Source: Vandiemenella viatica
Lineage: Eukaryota > Arthropoda > Insecta > Orthoptera > Morabidae
DNA length: 64,000 bases
NCBI GenBank assembly: GCA_031002005.1
Contig: JARYHS010006964.1
Location: 7,254,001-7,318,000, forward strand
Direction of reading: 5' to 3'
Numbering within the stretch: the stretch's first letter is position 1; every line of letters starts with the position of its first letter. Below, one piece after another: positions 59,801-63,978 of the stretch. Under the pieces are notes generated by a model. That model did not search any database and was not told the origin of the DNA. It saw nothing but the letters and a program-made list of their open reading frames with translations. Both the position numbers and the translations under genes were made by a program.

Positions 59801-60859
59801 GTGTGATTATTTCCACAATTTAATAGCTAAGCAACTACTGCCATATTAATTGCTATAATACATTAATTAAGATTTTTGTAGCGTTTCATATTTTAAAAAA
59901 CATCGATAAACTTTAATGCTGACGAAACGAGGAATTTTTTAGTAACATGTCGCCAGTGAAAGGAACATAAAAACTTTTAACAATTTAAATTACTCATTGT
60001 TTCTGCTGTAATCACGAATGCCAATTGCCATTCCGACCTAACCAAAAATTTAAATTTAGTTAAATCTGTCTCTAATGTTGCTGCTTTACCAAAGTTAATA
60101 CATTATAGTTTACTTACTGTTTATGTATTTTACTGACCGCTGTAATTAATATACAAGTTTGCTGTACGTGAGTTATTAGGCTGTTAAAAGTGGACATCAG
60201 ACCAAATGTTACCGAATCGAACAATGTGGCAATTTACTTCTTCGATGTTATTCAACTATTTAATAATCTTGAATCTGTATTAGGTTCTCTGGCAGTTACA
60301 GTAATTATAACTAACGATTATATAATCATAAAAAAAAAAAATTCACGTGACGCTTTTGAAGCAAAGAGAAGTTATTCAAATTTAACAAACGTTAGGCTCA
60401 AATACAAGTCAATTTTGTATTTCACAAGTTTGATTCTATGACCGTTGAAACCCTTATACCATAGCGCGATCGTCTCTGTCTGTGTTTAGTACATCTATTA
60501 ATTATTCAGAGTTCTTCAAGCCCAAGATATTTTATTCTCTCTAAGGGTCAAATACAGGTCAACATCGTATTTGGTCAGATCAGGCCAACCTGTCATAATG
60601 TTCCATCCTAAAAAATTGTAACTATTCTAGACCTGAGACGATACGCAAAAAAACGGTCACGGGCTCACAATAATTACTAATAAATACGCCACGGTTAAAT
60701 TAACTGTACTTTTTTTCAGGTGTGACAATAGTAACAACAGCAGTCCGACCTCCACCACCACGTGTTGTAGAATTTCGAGCAGACCATCCATTCATATTCC
60801 TGCTGTATAGTTCTAAAACTGGAGCCATTTTATTTGCTGGAAGGGTATTCAGTCCATAA
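22304..60859 (+). CDS. Secreted serpin, eight exons (frameshift in exon 6)
   Basis: This is the whole gene span. Exons are 22304-22325, 24503-24609, 24715-24894, 25980-26187, 32223-32431, 40046-40224, 45060-45195 and 60720-60859. The product would be about 393 residues, the usual size for a secreted serpin. Family landmarks occur in the right order: signal peptide, helix-A region ending [77 protein letters not shown] plus an AAAAT hinge, and [12 protein letters not shown]. All introns are GT-AG (2177, 105, 1085, 6035, 7614, 4835 and 15524 bp) and all junction phases agree. Exon 6 is 179 rather than 180 bp. Serpins of this kind trap serine or cysteine proteases in haemolymph; the target here is unknown. 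Several N-glycosylation sequons (NVT, NTS, NFT, NWT, NLS) fit secretion. Confidence 0.9.
22326..24502 (+). other. Serpin intron 1
   Basis: Starts GTAAGT and ends TTTCAG. It is AT-rich with no recognisable insertion and no other serpin-like exon. Confidence 0.6.
24503..24609 (+). CDS. Serpin exon 2: signal peptide end and helix A
   Basis: 107 bp, entering in phase 1 and leaving in phase 0. It encodes the rest of the hydrophobic signal, an Asn/Ser/Thr-rich mature N-terminus ([16 protein letters not shown]) and AFTFELYK, the end of helix A where most serpins have a similar FxxxLYK. It is flanked by TTTCAG and GTAAGT. Confidence 0.85.
24715..24894 (+). CDS. Serpin exon 3: helix B to helix D
   Basis: 180 bp, phase 0 to phase 0, after a 105-bp intron ending TTCTAG. 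It encodes [20 protein letters not shown], then [20 protein letters not shown] and [19 protein letters not shown] and [15 protein letters not shown] are the highly conserved shutter-region segments of serpins. A second AG nine bases into the exon could be an alternative in-frame acceptor that would remove Cys-Leu-Gln. Confidence 0.93.
25105..25311. repeat. GC-rich repeat with tandem GGGGGCCTCGCGCC units
   Basis: Three imperfect copies of a CTGGGGGCCTCGCGCCT-like unit at about 25112-25165 begin a sharply GC-rich patch that ends in aatccggccctgc. A related GC-rich patch rich in GGGGCC lies at 43440-43640. It looks like a short non-autonomous DNA element or one relic of it, but I cannot name the family. 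Confidence 0.4.
25690..25925 (+). mobile_element. 5'-truncated CR1-like LINE 3' end
   Basis: It shares gggattggaataaccaagag and atgatgaataatt, and the final block ggaaaattgccactggagcg plus a TTAAATTGAATTAAATTAA tail, with the longer copy ending at 30985. A mutated internal segment lies between them. It is a dead 3' end of one LINE family. Confidence 0.75.
25980..26187 (+). CDS. Serpin exon 4: helices D-F and strand 2A
   Basis: 208 bp, phase 0 to phase 1, between TTTCAG and GTAAGT. It encodes [20 protein letters not shown], then [20 protein letters not shown] and [18 protein letters not shown]. These correspond to the conserved serpin segments LxxANxLYV and VDFxxxxxAxxxINxWVxxxTxxKI. Three N-glycosylation sequons (NVT, NTS, NFT) occur here. 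A single Cys is present. Confidence 0.95.
26366..26715. repeat. Composite of two inverted tRNA-like SINE heads
   Basis: The + strand at 26366-26440 has GCTAGCTCAGTAGTTAATGCGC (tRNA A-box region) and a degraded B box. On the minus strand at about 26710-26650 there is a second tRNA-like head with GTAGCTGGCC and an intact GGTCCCGGGCTCGAATTCC B box. They are opposed, about 220 bp apart. Neither folds into a credible functional tRNA, so I take them as SINE relics of a different family from copies 1-3. Confidence 0.5.
27834..28400 (-). mobile_element. LINE 3' fragment with GATGTAG tail
   Basis: On the minus strand there is LINE reverse-transcriptase C-terminus: [20 protein letters not shown] and [20 protein letters not shown], then LGWDCLEDR. 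An upstream TLVRPHLD is interrupted by a TAG where the family has a Tyr codon. It ends with a GATGTAGATGTAG microsatellite tail (27834-27852). This arrangement is common in orthopteran LINE copies that I recall. It is inactive. Confidence 0.8.
28401..29060 (-). mobile_element. Second degraded LINE fragment (CR1/jockey-like)
   Basis: Minus-strand translation gives [18 protein letters not shown] (near 28770-28715), a run like [20 protein letters not shown] (about 28590-28530) and a decayed GVPxGSV motif B near 28895. The VWDPH...ELExVQ segment duplicates the region seen again at 28180-28290, so this is a separate insertion abutting the previous one. It carries several stops and frameshifts. Confidence 0.65.
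30400..30985 (+). mobile_element. CR1-like LINE 3' end with AATTT tail
   Basis: The frame [13 protein letters not shown], then [20 protein letters not shown] and [20 protein letters not shown] is the C-terminal tail of a CR1/jockey-type reverse transcriptase, with a stop at about 30598 and later frameshifts. It ends in gggaaattgccaccggatcg and a TAATTTAATTTAATT tail. It is the same family as 25690-25925. Confidence 0.85.
31580..32205 (-). mobile_element. LINE reverse-transcriptase C-terminus abutting serpin exon 5
   Basis: A 160-codon open frame (32062-31580) gives [20 protein letters not shown], then [18 protein letters not shown] and a late [17 protein letters not shown]. These are typical of the thumb and C-terminal domain of jockey/CR1-like LINEs. 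Upstream, beyond one stop, [20 protein letters not shown] is recognisable up to about 32200. The truncated 5' end lies only some 20 bp before exon 5, which leaves the acceptor intact. A (TA)n run near 31480-31498 may be the 3' tail. Confidence 0.85.
32223..32431 (+). CDS. Serpin exon 5: strands 3A, 4C and 1B-3B
   Basis: 209 bp, phase 1 to phase 0, between TTTCAG and GTAAGT. It encodes [20 protein letters not shown], then [20 protein letters not shown] and [20 protein letters not shown], closing with KVLQLDYL. LVNxxYFxGxW with the conserved Trp, PF, MH and KVLxLxY are all diagnostic serpin positions. The sequons NWT and NLS fit a secreted product. Confidence 0.96.
32823..33236 (-). CDS. Penelope-like GIY-YIG endonuclease domain, minus copy
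   Basis: 137 codons on the minus strand: a basic start ([20 protein letters not shown]), then [19 protein letters not shown], the GIY-YIG core with G-V-Y and V-Y-N-G, then [14 protein letters not shown] with the conserved Arg and an HHA...GHEIKF segment. This is the C-terminal endonuclease of Penelope-like elements, which nicks DNA for target-primed insertion. The second half of the core reads YNG in place of the usual YIG, a possible loss of function. It is in the same frame as the transcriptase, separated by in-frame stops. Confidence 0.9.
   Translation of the reverse strand: MEVRIVYKANCKLGQSLTKVKDRLHPYQLMGVYEIPCSCGSVYNGETGRTVAERLKEHIRHYKYNNSDKSAIVHHAINTGHEIKFQETRLLWREDQWWPRRVKEAVEILKNTNINEDSGLLLCDGCRSLLCQHKQYL
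33315..34231 (-). pseudogene. Penelope-like reverse transcriptase, one frameshift
   Basis: Two overlapping minus-strand frames (34231-33785 and 33788-33315) together cover the polymerase. In order: [20 protein letters not shown] (motifs 1-2), [20 protein letters not shown] (motif A with the catalytic Asp), [17 protein letters not shown] (motif B, with Val where most have Gly) and [15 protein letters not shown] (motif C, YVDD intact). [12 protein letters not shown] and SPLSPVxANIFM are specific to Penelope-like elements. The frame changes near 33786. Catalytic aspartates are retained, so decay looks fairly recent. Confidence 0.9.
34352..34762 (+). CDS. Penelope-like GIY-YIG endonuclease domain, plus copy
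   Basis: 136 codons, homologous to the minus copy and better preserved: [19 protein letters not shown] keeps the complete core with Y-I-G, followed by [15 protein letters not shown] and [12 protein letters not shown]. It has no polymerase on its own strand; it belongs to the inverted terminal unit. Its stop codon (TGA, 34760-34762) overlaps the hammerhead-like core CTGACGA. Confidence 0.9.
   Translation: MRIVYKANCKLGQSLTKVKDKLHPHQLMGVYEIPCSCGSVYIGETGRTVVERLKEHICHYKYNNSDKSAIVHHAIITGHEIKFQETRLLRRKDQWGPRRVKEAAEILKITNNINEDSGFLLCDAWRSLLCQHKQYL
34759..34788 (+). ncRNA. Hammerhead-ribozyme-like core in the Penelope terminal unit
   Basis: CTGACGA (34759-34765), one A, GGCTGG, loop AGGATA, CCAGCC, GAAA (34785-34788). 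This fits the CUGANGA - stem II - GAAA core of hammerhead ribozymes, which are known in the terminal repeats of Penelope-like elements. The six-base stem II is perfect, though an extra A sits before it. Stem I/III pairing was not verified. The minus-strand arm has a related but degraded version at about 32823-32795 (GTGACGA...AGCTGG/CCAGCT...GAAA). Confidence 0.6.
36420..36902. repeat. 480-bp fold-back inserted in the LINE, C
   Basis: Outer arms 36420-36535 and 36785-36902 are inverted copies (attaatgatacaccaatgg against cattggcgtatcaatac; tccattttcca against tggaaaatgga). An inner inverted pair (gagtcagggtttgcttagtcgggtag at about 36611-36637 against ctacccgaaatagcaaaccctgac near 36677-36701) makes the whole a nested hairpin. 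On the minus strand the left arm has CTGAAGA...GAAACG, a hammerhead-like core with a poor stem II. Confidence 0.75.
38761..40045. other. Unassigned part of intron 5
   Basis: Very AT-rich with no coding frame longer than a few dozen codons and no recognised repeat. Confidence 0.5.
40046..40224 (+). CDS. Serpin exon 6: strands 2C-6A region, one-base deletion
   Basis: 179 bp between ATACAG and GTAAAT. It opens [20 protein letters not shown] and runs through [20 protein letters not shown], then YLP. At 40177-40179 there are three A's where the serpin frame needs four, so the literal frame meets TGA at 40205-40207. One base out of frame, the remaining codons read [15 protein letters not shown], the expected serpin segment (PKFKxExxxxLxxxLxxLG), and end exactly at the donor in phase 0. 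The exon should be 180 bp. I therefore keep it as serpin exon 6 and treat the shift as either a homopolymer consensus error or a recent null allele. Confidence 0.9.
40564..40606. repeat. Compound (TA)n(TG)n microsatellite
   Basis: About 9 TA units followed by about 11 TG units and a CG interruption. An ordinary intronic simple repeat. Confidence 0.95.
40879..41150 (+). repeat. Diverged 132-bp tandem duplication
   Basis: Unit 1 starts at 40879 and unit 2 at 41011, both with atgtggaacagtacatacac, then attaataata or attgacaata, and ttaccagcaWctgatRaYYagt-type sequence, ending aatctggaaatac or aatttgtaaatac. The copies have diverged by perhaps a fifth by eye. No function is apparent. Confidence 0.75.
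41690..41825 (-). repeat. SINE remnant, copy 4
   Basis: Read on the minus strand: GTGAGTGGTAACACTGAGGC (A-box side), GGGGGATTCAAATC (B-box-like, about 41779-41766) and cccgaaatcact. The tail is disturbed by a 29-bp direct repeat (taggaggacccattcgca) at 41690-41707 and 41719-41736. Confidence 0.6.
43440..43640. repeat. GC-rich GGGGCC-bearing repeat
   Basis: A GC-rich island in AT-rich intron sequence with many GGGCCC/GGGGCC blocks. It contains CAGTAGCGTATCTAGG at about 43457, an end motif seen in several small DNA transposons, and an imperfect counterpart near CCTAGCCCTATGGTAGC (43628-43644). A MITE-like element is likely, family unknown. Confidence 0.4.
45060..45195 (+). CDS. Serpin exon 7: s5A and inhibitory hinge
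   Basis: 136 bp, phase 0 to phase 1, between TTGCAG and GTAAGT. It encodes [20 protein letters not shown], then [20 protein letters not shown] and AAAAT. GMxxMF...ADFSxIS and KAFIEVxExGTxAAAAT are the classic serpin breach and hinge. P15 Gly, P14 Thr and P12-P9 Ala are as in inhibitory serpins; P13 is Ile where Glu is usual. The exon ends one base after the hinge, so the entire reactive-centre loop is encoded by the next exon. Confidence 0.96.
46268..46305. repeat. (TA)n(TTA)n simple repeat at the LINE 3' end
   Basis: About eleven TA units followed by several ATT units, directly next to the 3' terminus of the minus-strand LINE. It is either its tail or its target. Confidence 0.9.
46373..46882 (-). 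pseudogene. LINE C-terminal domain
   Basis: 169 codons: [20 protein letters not shown], then [11 protein letters not shown] and [20 protein letters not shown]. YASExL...ER+ILRKILGP and RFYGHxxR are typical C-terminal LINE motifs. It is joined to the polymerase by one base: at about 46887-46892 the A run is one short for continuity, the same type of change as in serpin exon 6. Confidence 0.88.
46840..47862 (-). CDS. LINE reverse transcriptase
   Basis: 340 codons open, and the frame continues upstream to about 47960 ([20 protein letters not shown]). Polymerase motifs in order: [48 protein letters not shown] (motif A), [19 protein letters not shown] (motif B) and [14 protein letters not shown] (motif C, FADD intact). 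All catalytic aspartates are present. It copies its own RNA by target-primed reverse transcription in the nucleus. The domain itself could still be functional, but it is cut off from the C-terminal part by a frameshift. Confidence 0.93.
   Translation of the reverse strand: MKNLIPNSLKELTQIIKEIWQTEKLPEDWKSALILPQHKKGDKTDVNNYRGISLLQVAYKILSACLLKRVLEQLDHKIGEYQAGLRTGRSCIEQIFNLKTTLKYKALRNSPVICSFVDFKKAYDSIDWQSLFNILEEQGLDQKTRNLIKQTLIGTTSKVKFMGEISEPFKINTGVRQGDGLSPILFNLVLDKVIREWEKELKQQNYWKPIQLGRRKNGIKICCLAFADDLAILADDEMTASKQIETLKECAERVGLQISFQKTKFICSKLFTQNLVTKYGQIERVPYFKYLGEIIEPTGREKIAQKVRMQKLRRAMVESTTHIIKNVCPYIQKSNITTQL
47906..48538 (-). pseudogene. LINE linker between endonuclease and polymerase
   Basis: Two frames (48538-48311 and 48271-47906). 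The first ends with [16 protein letters not shown], a WWD...C motif commonly seen after the endonuclease of such LINEs. The second has [20 protein letters not shown], a basic helical segment, and [16 protein letters not shown]. Frameshifts separate them from each other and from the polymerase. Confidence 0.8.
48671..49372 (-). CDS. LINE apurinic-type endonuclease
   Basis: 233 codons including leader sequence. The recognisable domain has [17 protein letters not shown], then [20 protein letters not shown] and [26 protein letters not shown] and GDFNA are the central catalytic strand motifs of APE-like endonucleases, which nick the genomic target. The C-terminal SDH motif falls in the disrupted region further downstream and was not confirmed. 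Confidence 0.85.
   Translation of the reverse strand: MDDNRVFGFWGTRAITNTEKVGVLWYTSIQNPYVHWYPKHQHPTPAWETTHSYIRNRSTEYQDTSAPRNTIDYGNYRILRSKTGKRVANGAPLLDMPLMVHKSITSSIREVSPINNCLMTMQIQCANKKYTLINVHAPTNVDNKKKPIETKKFWDKLEKVMEKIPKEDAKILFGDFNAPLEKEKEYRKTIGKYPAHRFTNKNGTRLIEICQHSNLKIMSTSLRKDPRKQNTGR
52760..52990 (-). repeat. tRNA-derived SINE, copy 5
   Basis: Minus strand: GGGTTTGAATCTCC in the B-box position (about 52939-52926), then cagaattgggtttttcatgg, caggcgaatgccgtgatgc and gaattccttcgc, the same body as copy 6. It is well preserved. Confidence 0.8.
55299..55778 (+). pseudogene. MADF-BESS-type protein, C-terminal remnant
   Basis: One frame, broken by a single TAA (55578-55580), runs to TGA at 55776-55778. 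After the stop it reads [19 protein letters not shown] and [16 protein letters not shown]: the BESS motif (D-x-x-F-L-x-S-I-x-x-x-L-K-x-(F/L)-x-P...K-x-x-I). BESS motifs mediate protein contacts in insect Adf-1-like transcription regulators. The preceding 93 codons are polar and lack the Trp-rich MADF fold. It lies inside serpin intron 7 with no visible introns of its own, so a truncated retrocopy or terminal exon of a dead gene is likely. Confidence 0.65.
56173..56379. repeat. Palindromic repeat with hammerhead-like core, D
   Basis: The arms are centred at about 56298 (tcttcatctgatgaaga). The right arm has CTGATGA (56297-56303), GACAGCC, a loop, GGTTGTC and GAAAC (56324-56328); the 7-bp stem has one G-U pair. 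The left arm is its inverted copy and additionally carries a 46-48-bp tandem duplication (ttttggaaacacaacgtttcg twice). The ends are atatagtcttcacggg and its complement. This is the best-formed hammerhead-like core outside the Penelope element. Confidence 0.75.
57836..58077 (+). repeat. tRNA-derived SINE, copy 6 (best preserved)
   Basis: The complete head has GCGGTGTAACGGTTAGCG (A-box region) and GGTTCGAATCC (B box, 57891-57901), RNA polymerase III promoter elements at normal spacing. Then comes the body (ggttttccatggtttccc, gcaaatgccgggatgc, gggcgaattccttccc) and an A-rich tail (aaaaaaataataata). It is the reference for the other copies. The A box and B box look intact, so it could be a recent source or offspring. 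Confidence 0.85.
58085..59480 (-). mobile_element. Degraded jockey/CR1-like LINE
   Basis: Minus strand: [20 protein letters not shown] and [16 protein letters not shown] (59398-59280), then a frame with [20 protein letters not shown] (motif B) and [13 protein letters not shown] (motif C FADD) at 58950-58820. The C-terminal IRLFNKL-like segment is near 58165. Stops and frameshifts separate the parts, and the endonuclease is missing (5' truncated near 59480). The 3' end lies close to SINE copy 6. Confidence 0.88.
60720..60859 (+). CDS. Serpin exon 8: reactive-centre loop and C-terminus
   Basis: 140 bp after a TTTTTTTCAG acceptor. With the leftover G of exon 7 it encodes [20 protein letters not shown], then [20 protein letters not shown] and GRVFSP, then TAA (60857-60859). 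FRADHPFIF and GRVxxP are the invariant serpin C-terminus. Counting 17 residues from the hinge Glu puts the scissile bond near Thr-Ala in IVTTAV. An Arg three residues further on, before PPPP, is another candidate P1. A Thr P1 would suggest an elastase-like or other non-trypsin target; that is inference. Confidence 0.95.
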
Positions 60860-61689
60860 TCATTCATGGTTAGTGCAATCTGTAGACAGACGCTTGTATA
60901 TTAAAAATCTTGGAATTTGTGTTTACAAAAAGTGCTACATATATTACAGGTAGTAAGACTGGATATTTCTTATTTTTTTCTTGCAGAAAATATGACAGCT
61001 ACGCAACAGCAGGCTGATTTCTACTGGATGCAGTTAAACAGCGAACAGAACAATCTTCTCGCCTGGTAGTTAGGCTAATATCATTAACACTAAGTAAAAG
61101 TCCATATCAAATCTGTGTTCATGATTTTCATGCTTCCCAAGATAATATTCACGGGATATCCACCCACAATATCTCTCTCTTAATGTATACTTCATTCATA
61201 TAAATTTTGTTTTTAACTTACTTCAAATCCTATATTTTATTATTTCTAAACAATTCTTCGAGATATTCAAACGTAATCAACATATCACGTTAAATTTGAA
61301 GAAGAAAAGCGCTTCATTATAAAACTGGGTGATATGAATTGTTTTCCCTTTCTAATGATGTAAATATTGATACTAAACATTACAAAAAATGATTTTTCTG
61401 TAAGTCATAAACTTAAGTGTACCTTATTCTGAAATTTTTATAATATTGAACTTCAAATAGTTACCAACAAAGAGAAAAATATAAGAAATTTACGAAACGT
61501 TTAATAAATGTACTTATCTATCTAGAATAATCACTTCTGCAGCTGCTTAGAAGGATTGTTGTTCCGCCAAGTAATGAAAAAATTATCTTAAACTGCAATT
61601 AATAGCAAAGTAACAGTAATTAGCCTGTATAATTACATATTCACAATTACTATTTTAACCTGCACTAAAATTTCTCATGTAGCGGTTTA
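60860..61689 (+). other. Serpin 3' region
   Basis: AT-rich. It holds an ATTAAA at about 60900-60905, a strong splice-acceptor-like tract ending at 60986 and AATAAA at 61503-61508. I cannot tell where the transcript ends. Confidence 0.5.
61503..61508 (+). terminator. Candidate polyadenylation signal of the serpin
   Basis: This is the first AATAAA downstream of the serpin stop (644 bp). The earlier ATTAAA variant near 60900 is an alternative. Confidence 0.35.
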
Positions 61690-61691
61690 TA

Positions 61692-62108
61692 TCATTTTGG
61701 GGAGATTGTGAGGAGGCCGAGTGGGGCCGTTTGCAAGGCGTCTAGCCAAGATTCGGTCGGATGGCACATGAGGACTGCTTTATGAGTGTAATTCAGGCGT
61801 TCAACGAGACCGTTGGCTTGTGGGTGGTAGCTTGTGATGTAGTGAATGGTCGTACCCAGTGCCATGAAAAGACGCTGGAAGAAGGAAGATACGAATTGAC
61901 GGCCGCTCCCACAGGTTATATGTTTGGGGCAGCTGTAGTTAGCAACCCATCCAAGAAGAGAAGCGTGGCAGACGGTTTCTGCAGTAATGTTCGCGAGGAG
62001 TTCAGTGACAGGCCCAAGAGAGAAGATGTCGATCATGATTAGGAGGTAGCGGTAGTCAGCGACAAGCGGAAGAGGCGGACGATGTCGATGTGTAAATGGT
62101 TGAACCAT
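61692..62108 (-). pseudogene. Ty3/gypsy integrase catalytic core remnant
   Basis: 138 codons with ADYRYLLIMIDIFSL (first catalytic Asp), a KHITCGSGRQFVSSFF stretch in which the second catalytic Asp has become Gly (families read SDxGxQF), and SYHPQANGLVERLN with the third acid, Glu, intact. Loss of one of the three D,D-35-E residues abolishes activity. The DNA-binding C-terminal domain is absent. Confidence 0.9.
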
Positions 62109-62352
62109 TCAGTAGGCAGAGTGGCGAGGCGAGGCGAGGCGAGGCGATGTGACGAGACACCTTTGCTCGCTGGCAGGCGAGGCAGGAGAAGGAGAGAGCC
62201 CATGCGTGACAGACCTTACACATGGGTGGCCAGACGTAACGCATGGAGACGAGTGGTATTGTGGAGTTGACGCCAGGATGGTTTAGGGAGTGGATCAAGT
62301 CGAATATGTGCCGTCGAAAAGGTGCAGGGATGTAAGGCCGTGCCGTTTTCAT
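62056..62352 (-). pseudogene. Ty3/gypsy integrase zinc-finger remnant
   Basis: 98 codons including FDLIHSLNHPGVNSTI and a SCLACQRAKVSRH stretch, the His-His-Cys-Cys finger at the integrase N-terminus. Just after it a GGCGA pentamer repeat (about 62123-62147) expands the coding sequence and the frame shifts before the core domain. Confidence 0.85.
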
Positions 62353-62394
62353 GGAGGTGTCACATCAAAGCGAGAAGCCCGTGCTGGGAATGGG

Positions 62395-62706
62395 TCAACT
62401 GGTAAGCTTGGCAGCTGTTTCACCATGAAGGAGATCTTGCAGGTCCTCGTCGGTGTCCTGAGCCTCGGACAAAGCGGTGAAGTAAGACGGAGAAGAGGTT
62501 GTGATGGCACTGATCCATGAGAGGAAGTCGGTGACAACGTTGTCCAGGCCGGAAATGTGGCGGACGTCTGTGGTGAACTGCGAAATAAATTCGAGATGAT
62601 TAAACAGTATTGACGAGCAAGTGTTAGTGTTCTTGGTACGTGGACTGAAGAAGTAGGTTAGTGGTTTATGGTCTATAAAAATGGCGAAGTCGGGAGCTTC
62701 CACCAT
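62395..62706 (-). pseudogene. Ty3/gypsy RNase H C-terminal remnant
   Basis: 103 codons: FAIFIDHKPLTYFFSPRTKN, then the HLEFISQFTTDVRHISGLDN block and VVTDFLSW. The DHKPL, ISQFTTDVRHIxGxxNxVxDxLSR order is the end of RNase H in Ty3/gypsy pol; Ser-Trp replaces the usual Ser-Arg. Confidence 0.88.
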
Positions 62707-62844
62707 GGTTCGAAAGTACTACACAGTCTGGTAAACAGCGAAGATCTCTCAATCTTAGCCACTCCACTTGTGCTTGGAAGGCGTGAATAAAAATACCATG
62801 TGGTTGCCAGGATTGCCCAGAAAGTTGCTAGAGGACCACACCGA

Positions 62845-63231
62845 TCACAGTTTGGCTGGCATCGGTGACGACAGCAAGGGGCGCTGAGCTGATGGGGTGC
62901 GATAGAATAGCGGCCTGGGCGAGTCCATTTTTGTAGTCATCGAAAGCTCGAGAAGGTCTGGTGTCCATGAGATTGGAGTCGATCTCTTCATTGCGGGACC
63001 TTGGAGGAGAGCATTGATTGGAGCCTTTGCATCAGCCGCGTGCAGAATATGCTGTCGATAAAAGTTGAACATTCCCAGGAATCGTCGCAAGTCGCTGGCA
63101 GTTCTTGGAGGTGAGAAGTTACTGATGGCTGTTACTTTAACTTGAAAAGGTGAATAGCCGTCGGCACTGACAGTGTAACCCATAAAGGTGATTGACGAAG
63201 ACCCGAATATGCACTTTGCTGGGTTTATCAC
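62845..63231 (-). pseudogene. Ty3/gypsy transcriptase thumb and connection
   Basis: 128 codons: INPAKCIFGSSSITFMGYTV, then SPPRTASDLRRFLGMFNFYR and APINALLQG. These are the well-known post-catalytic segments (NxxKCxFG...FLGY; P+T...LRRFLGMxNFYR). Immediately upstream (63313-63318) the YLDD box reads YLDY: the second catalytic Asp codon GAC is TAC. Confidence 0.9.
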
Positions 63232-63353
63232 GATACAATTGTTGGAGAAGTGCTGGAATAGAAGTTATAGATGCCGAAAATGTTTCTCCTCCGAACAGGA
63301 GAAAATCATGACGTAGTCAAGGTATGTAAAACAGAAAGGGAGACCTTCCAGAG

Positions 63354-63635
63354 TTACATCGATGAGGTATTACCAGGTCTGAGCAGCGTTGTGTAGTCCA
63401 AACGGCATGCATAAGAATTCAAACAAGCCAAAGGGTGTGATGACAGCCTTGTTTTCAATGTCTTCTGGAGCAACTGGAATCTAGATGAATGATGCTGAAG
63501 ATGGTGGGTACACCCTTCTAGAGCCTGAGAGAAGTCGTGGAGGTGGCGGACGGAGTAACGGTCAGGGAAAGTGCGGGCATTGAGGGCCCTCTTAACGCTG
63601 CAGGGTCTCCAAGTGCTGTCTTTCTTCCATACCAT
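63354..63635 (-). pseudogene. Ty3/gypsy transcriptase fingers
   Basis: 93 codons starting MVWKKDSTWRPCSVKRALNA and RTFPDRYSVRHLHDF, the Ty3/gypsy region V+KKDGxWRxCxDYRxLNxxTxPDRYPxP. The conserved Asp-Tyr is changed to Val-Lys. The frame is lost afterwards. Confidence 0.88.
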
Positions 63636-63681
63636 ATAAAGCGGTGAGGTATAAAAACTGTGTGAGCGTCAGACACTGCCT

Positions 63682-63978
63682 TCACGTACTAGTAGGCCAA
63701 ATTAAGCTTGCGCGTCTCGTACACGATCTGAAGCAGGATTTTGGGCACGGGGCACGATAGTAGATCGATGGTCCGGTTCGAAGTCGTATATGGTACTTCG
63801 TGTGATGTCGTACTTCCATAGGAGTGCCTGTAGGCCTGAAGATGTTGGGGAATTCGGCTAAAAGGTTGTGGTAAGATGAAGATCTCAATAGGGTGCGGAT
63901 GCTGGTCTGTGAAGACATACCGTGATAACCAGTAATGGAATGGCCGGATAAGGTGTCGATGAGCTGTGCAGTGGCCAT
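63682..63978 (-). pseudogene. Ty3/gypsy transcriptase N-terminus
   Basis: 98 codons with LLAEFPNIFRPTGTPMEVRH, resembling the FPxxF...P...H+I region between protease and polymerase, followed by frame-disturbed sequence. The protease itself would lie beyond the window. Confidence 0.78.

Larger units (their letters stand above)
45196..60719 (+). other. Serpin intron 7, 15.5 kb
   Basis: GTAAGT to TTTCAG. It hosts a LINE (46310-49840), SINEs (52760-52990, 57836-58077), a BESS-type pseudogene (55299-55778), a fold-back (56173-56379) and another LINE (58085-59480). Stretches 45196-46267, 49841-52759 (poly-T at about 51582-51614), 52991-55298 (poly-T at about 53828-53861), 56380-57835 and 59481-60719 hold no recognisable exon. 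I searched for a second loop exon by the xxADxPF motif and saw none. Confidence 0.6.
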
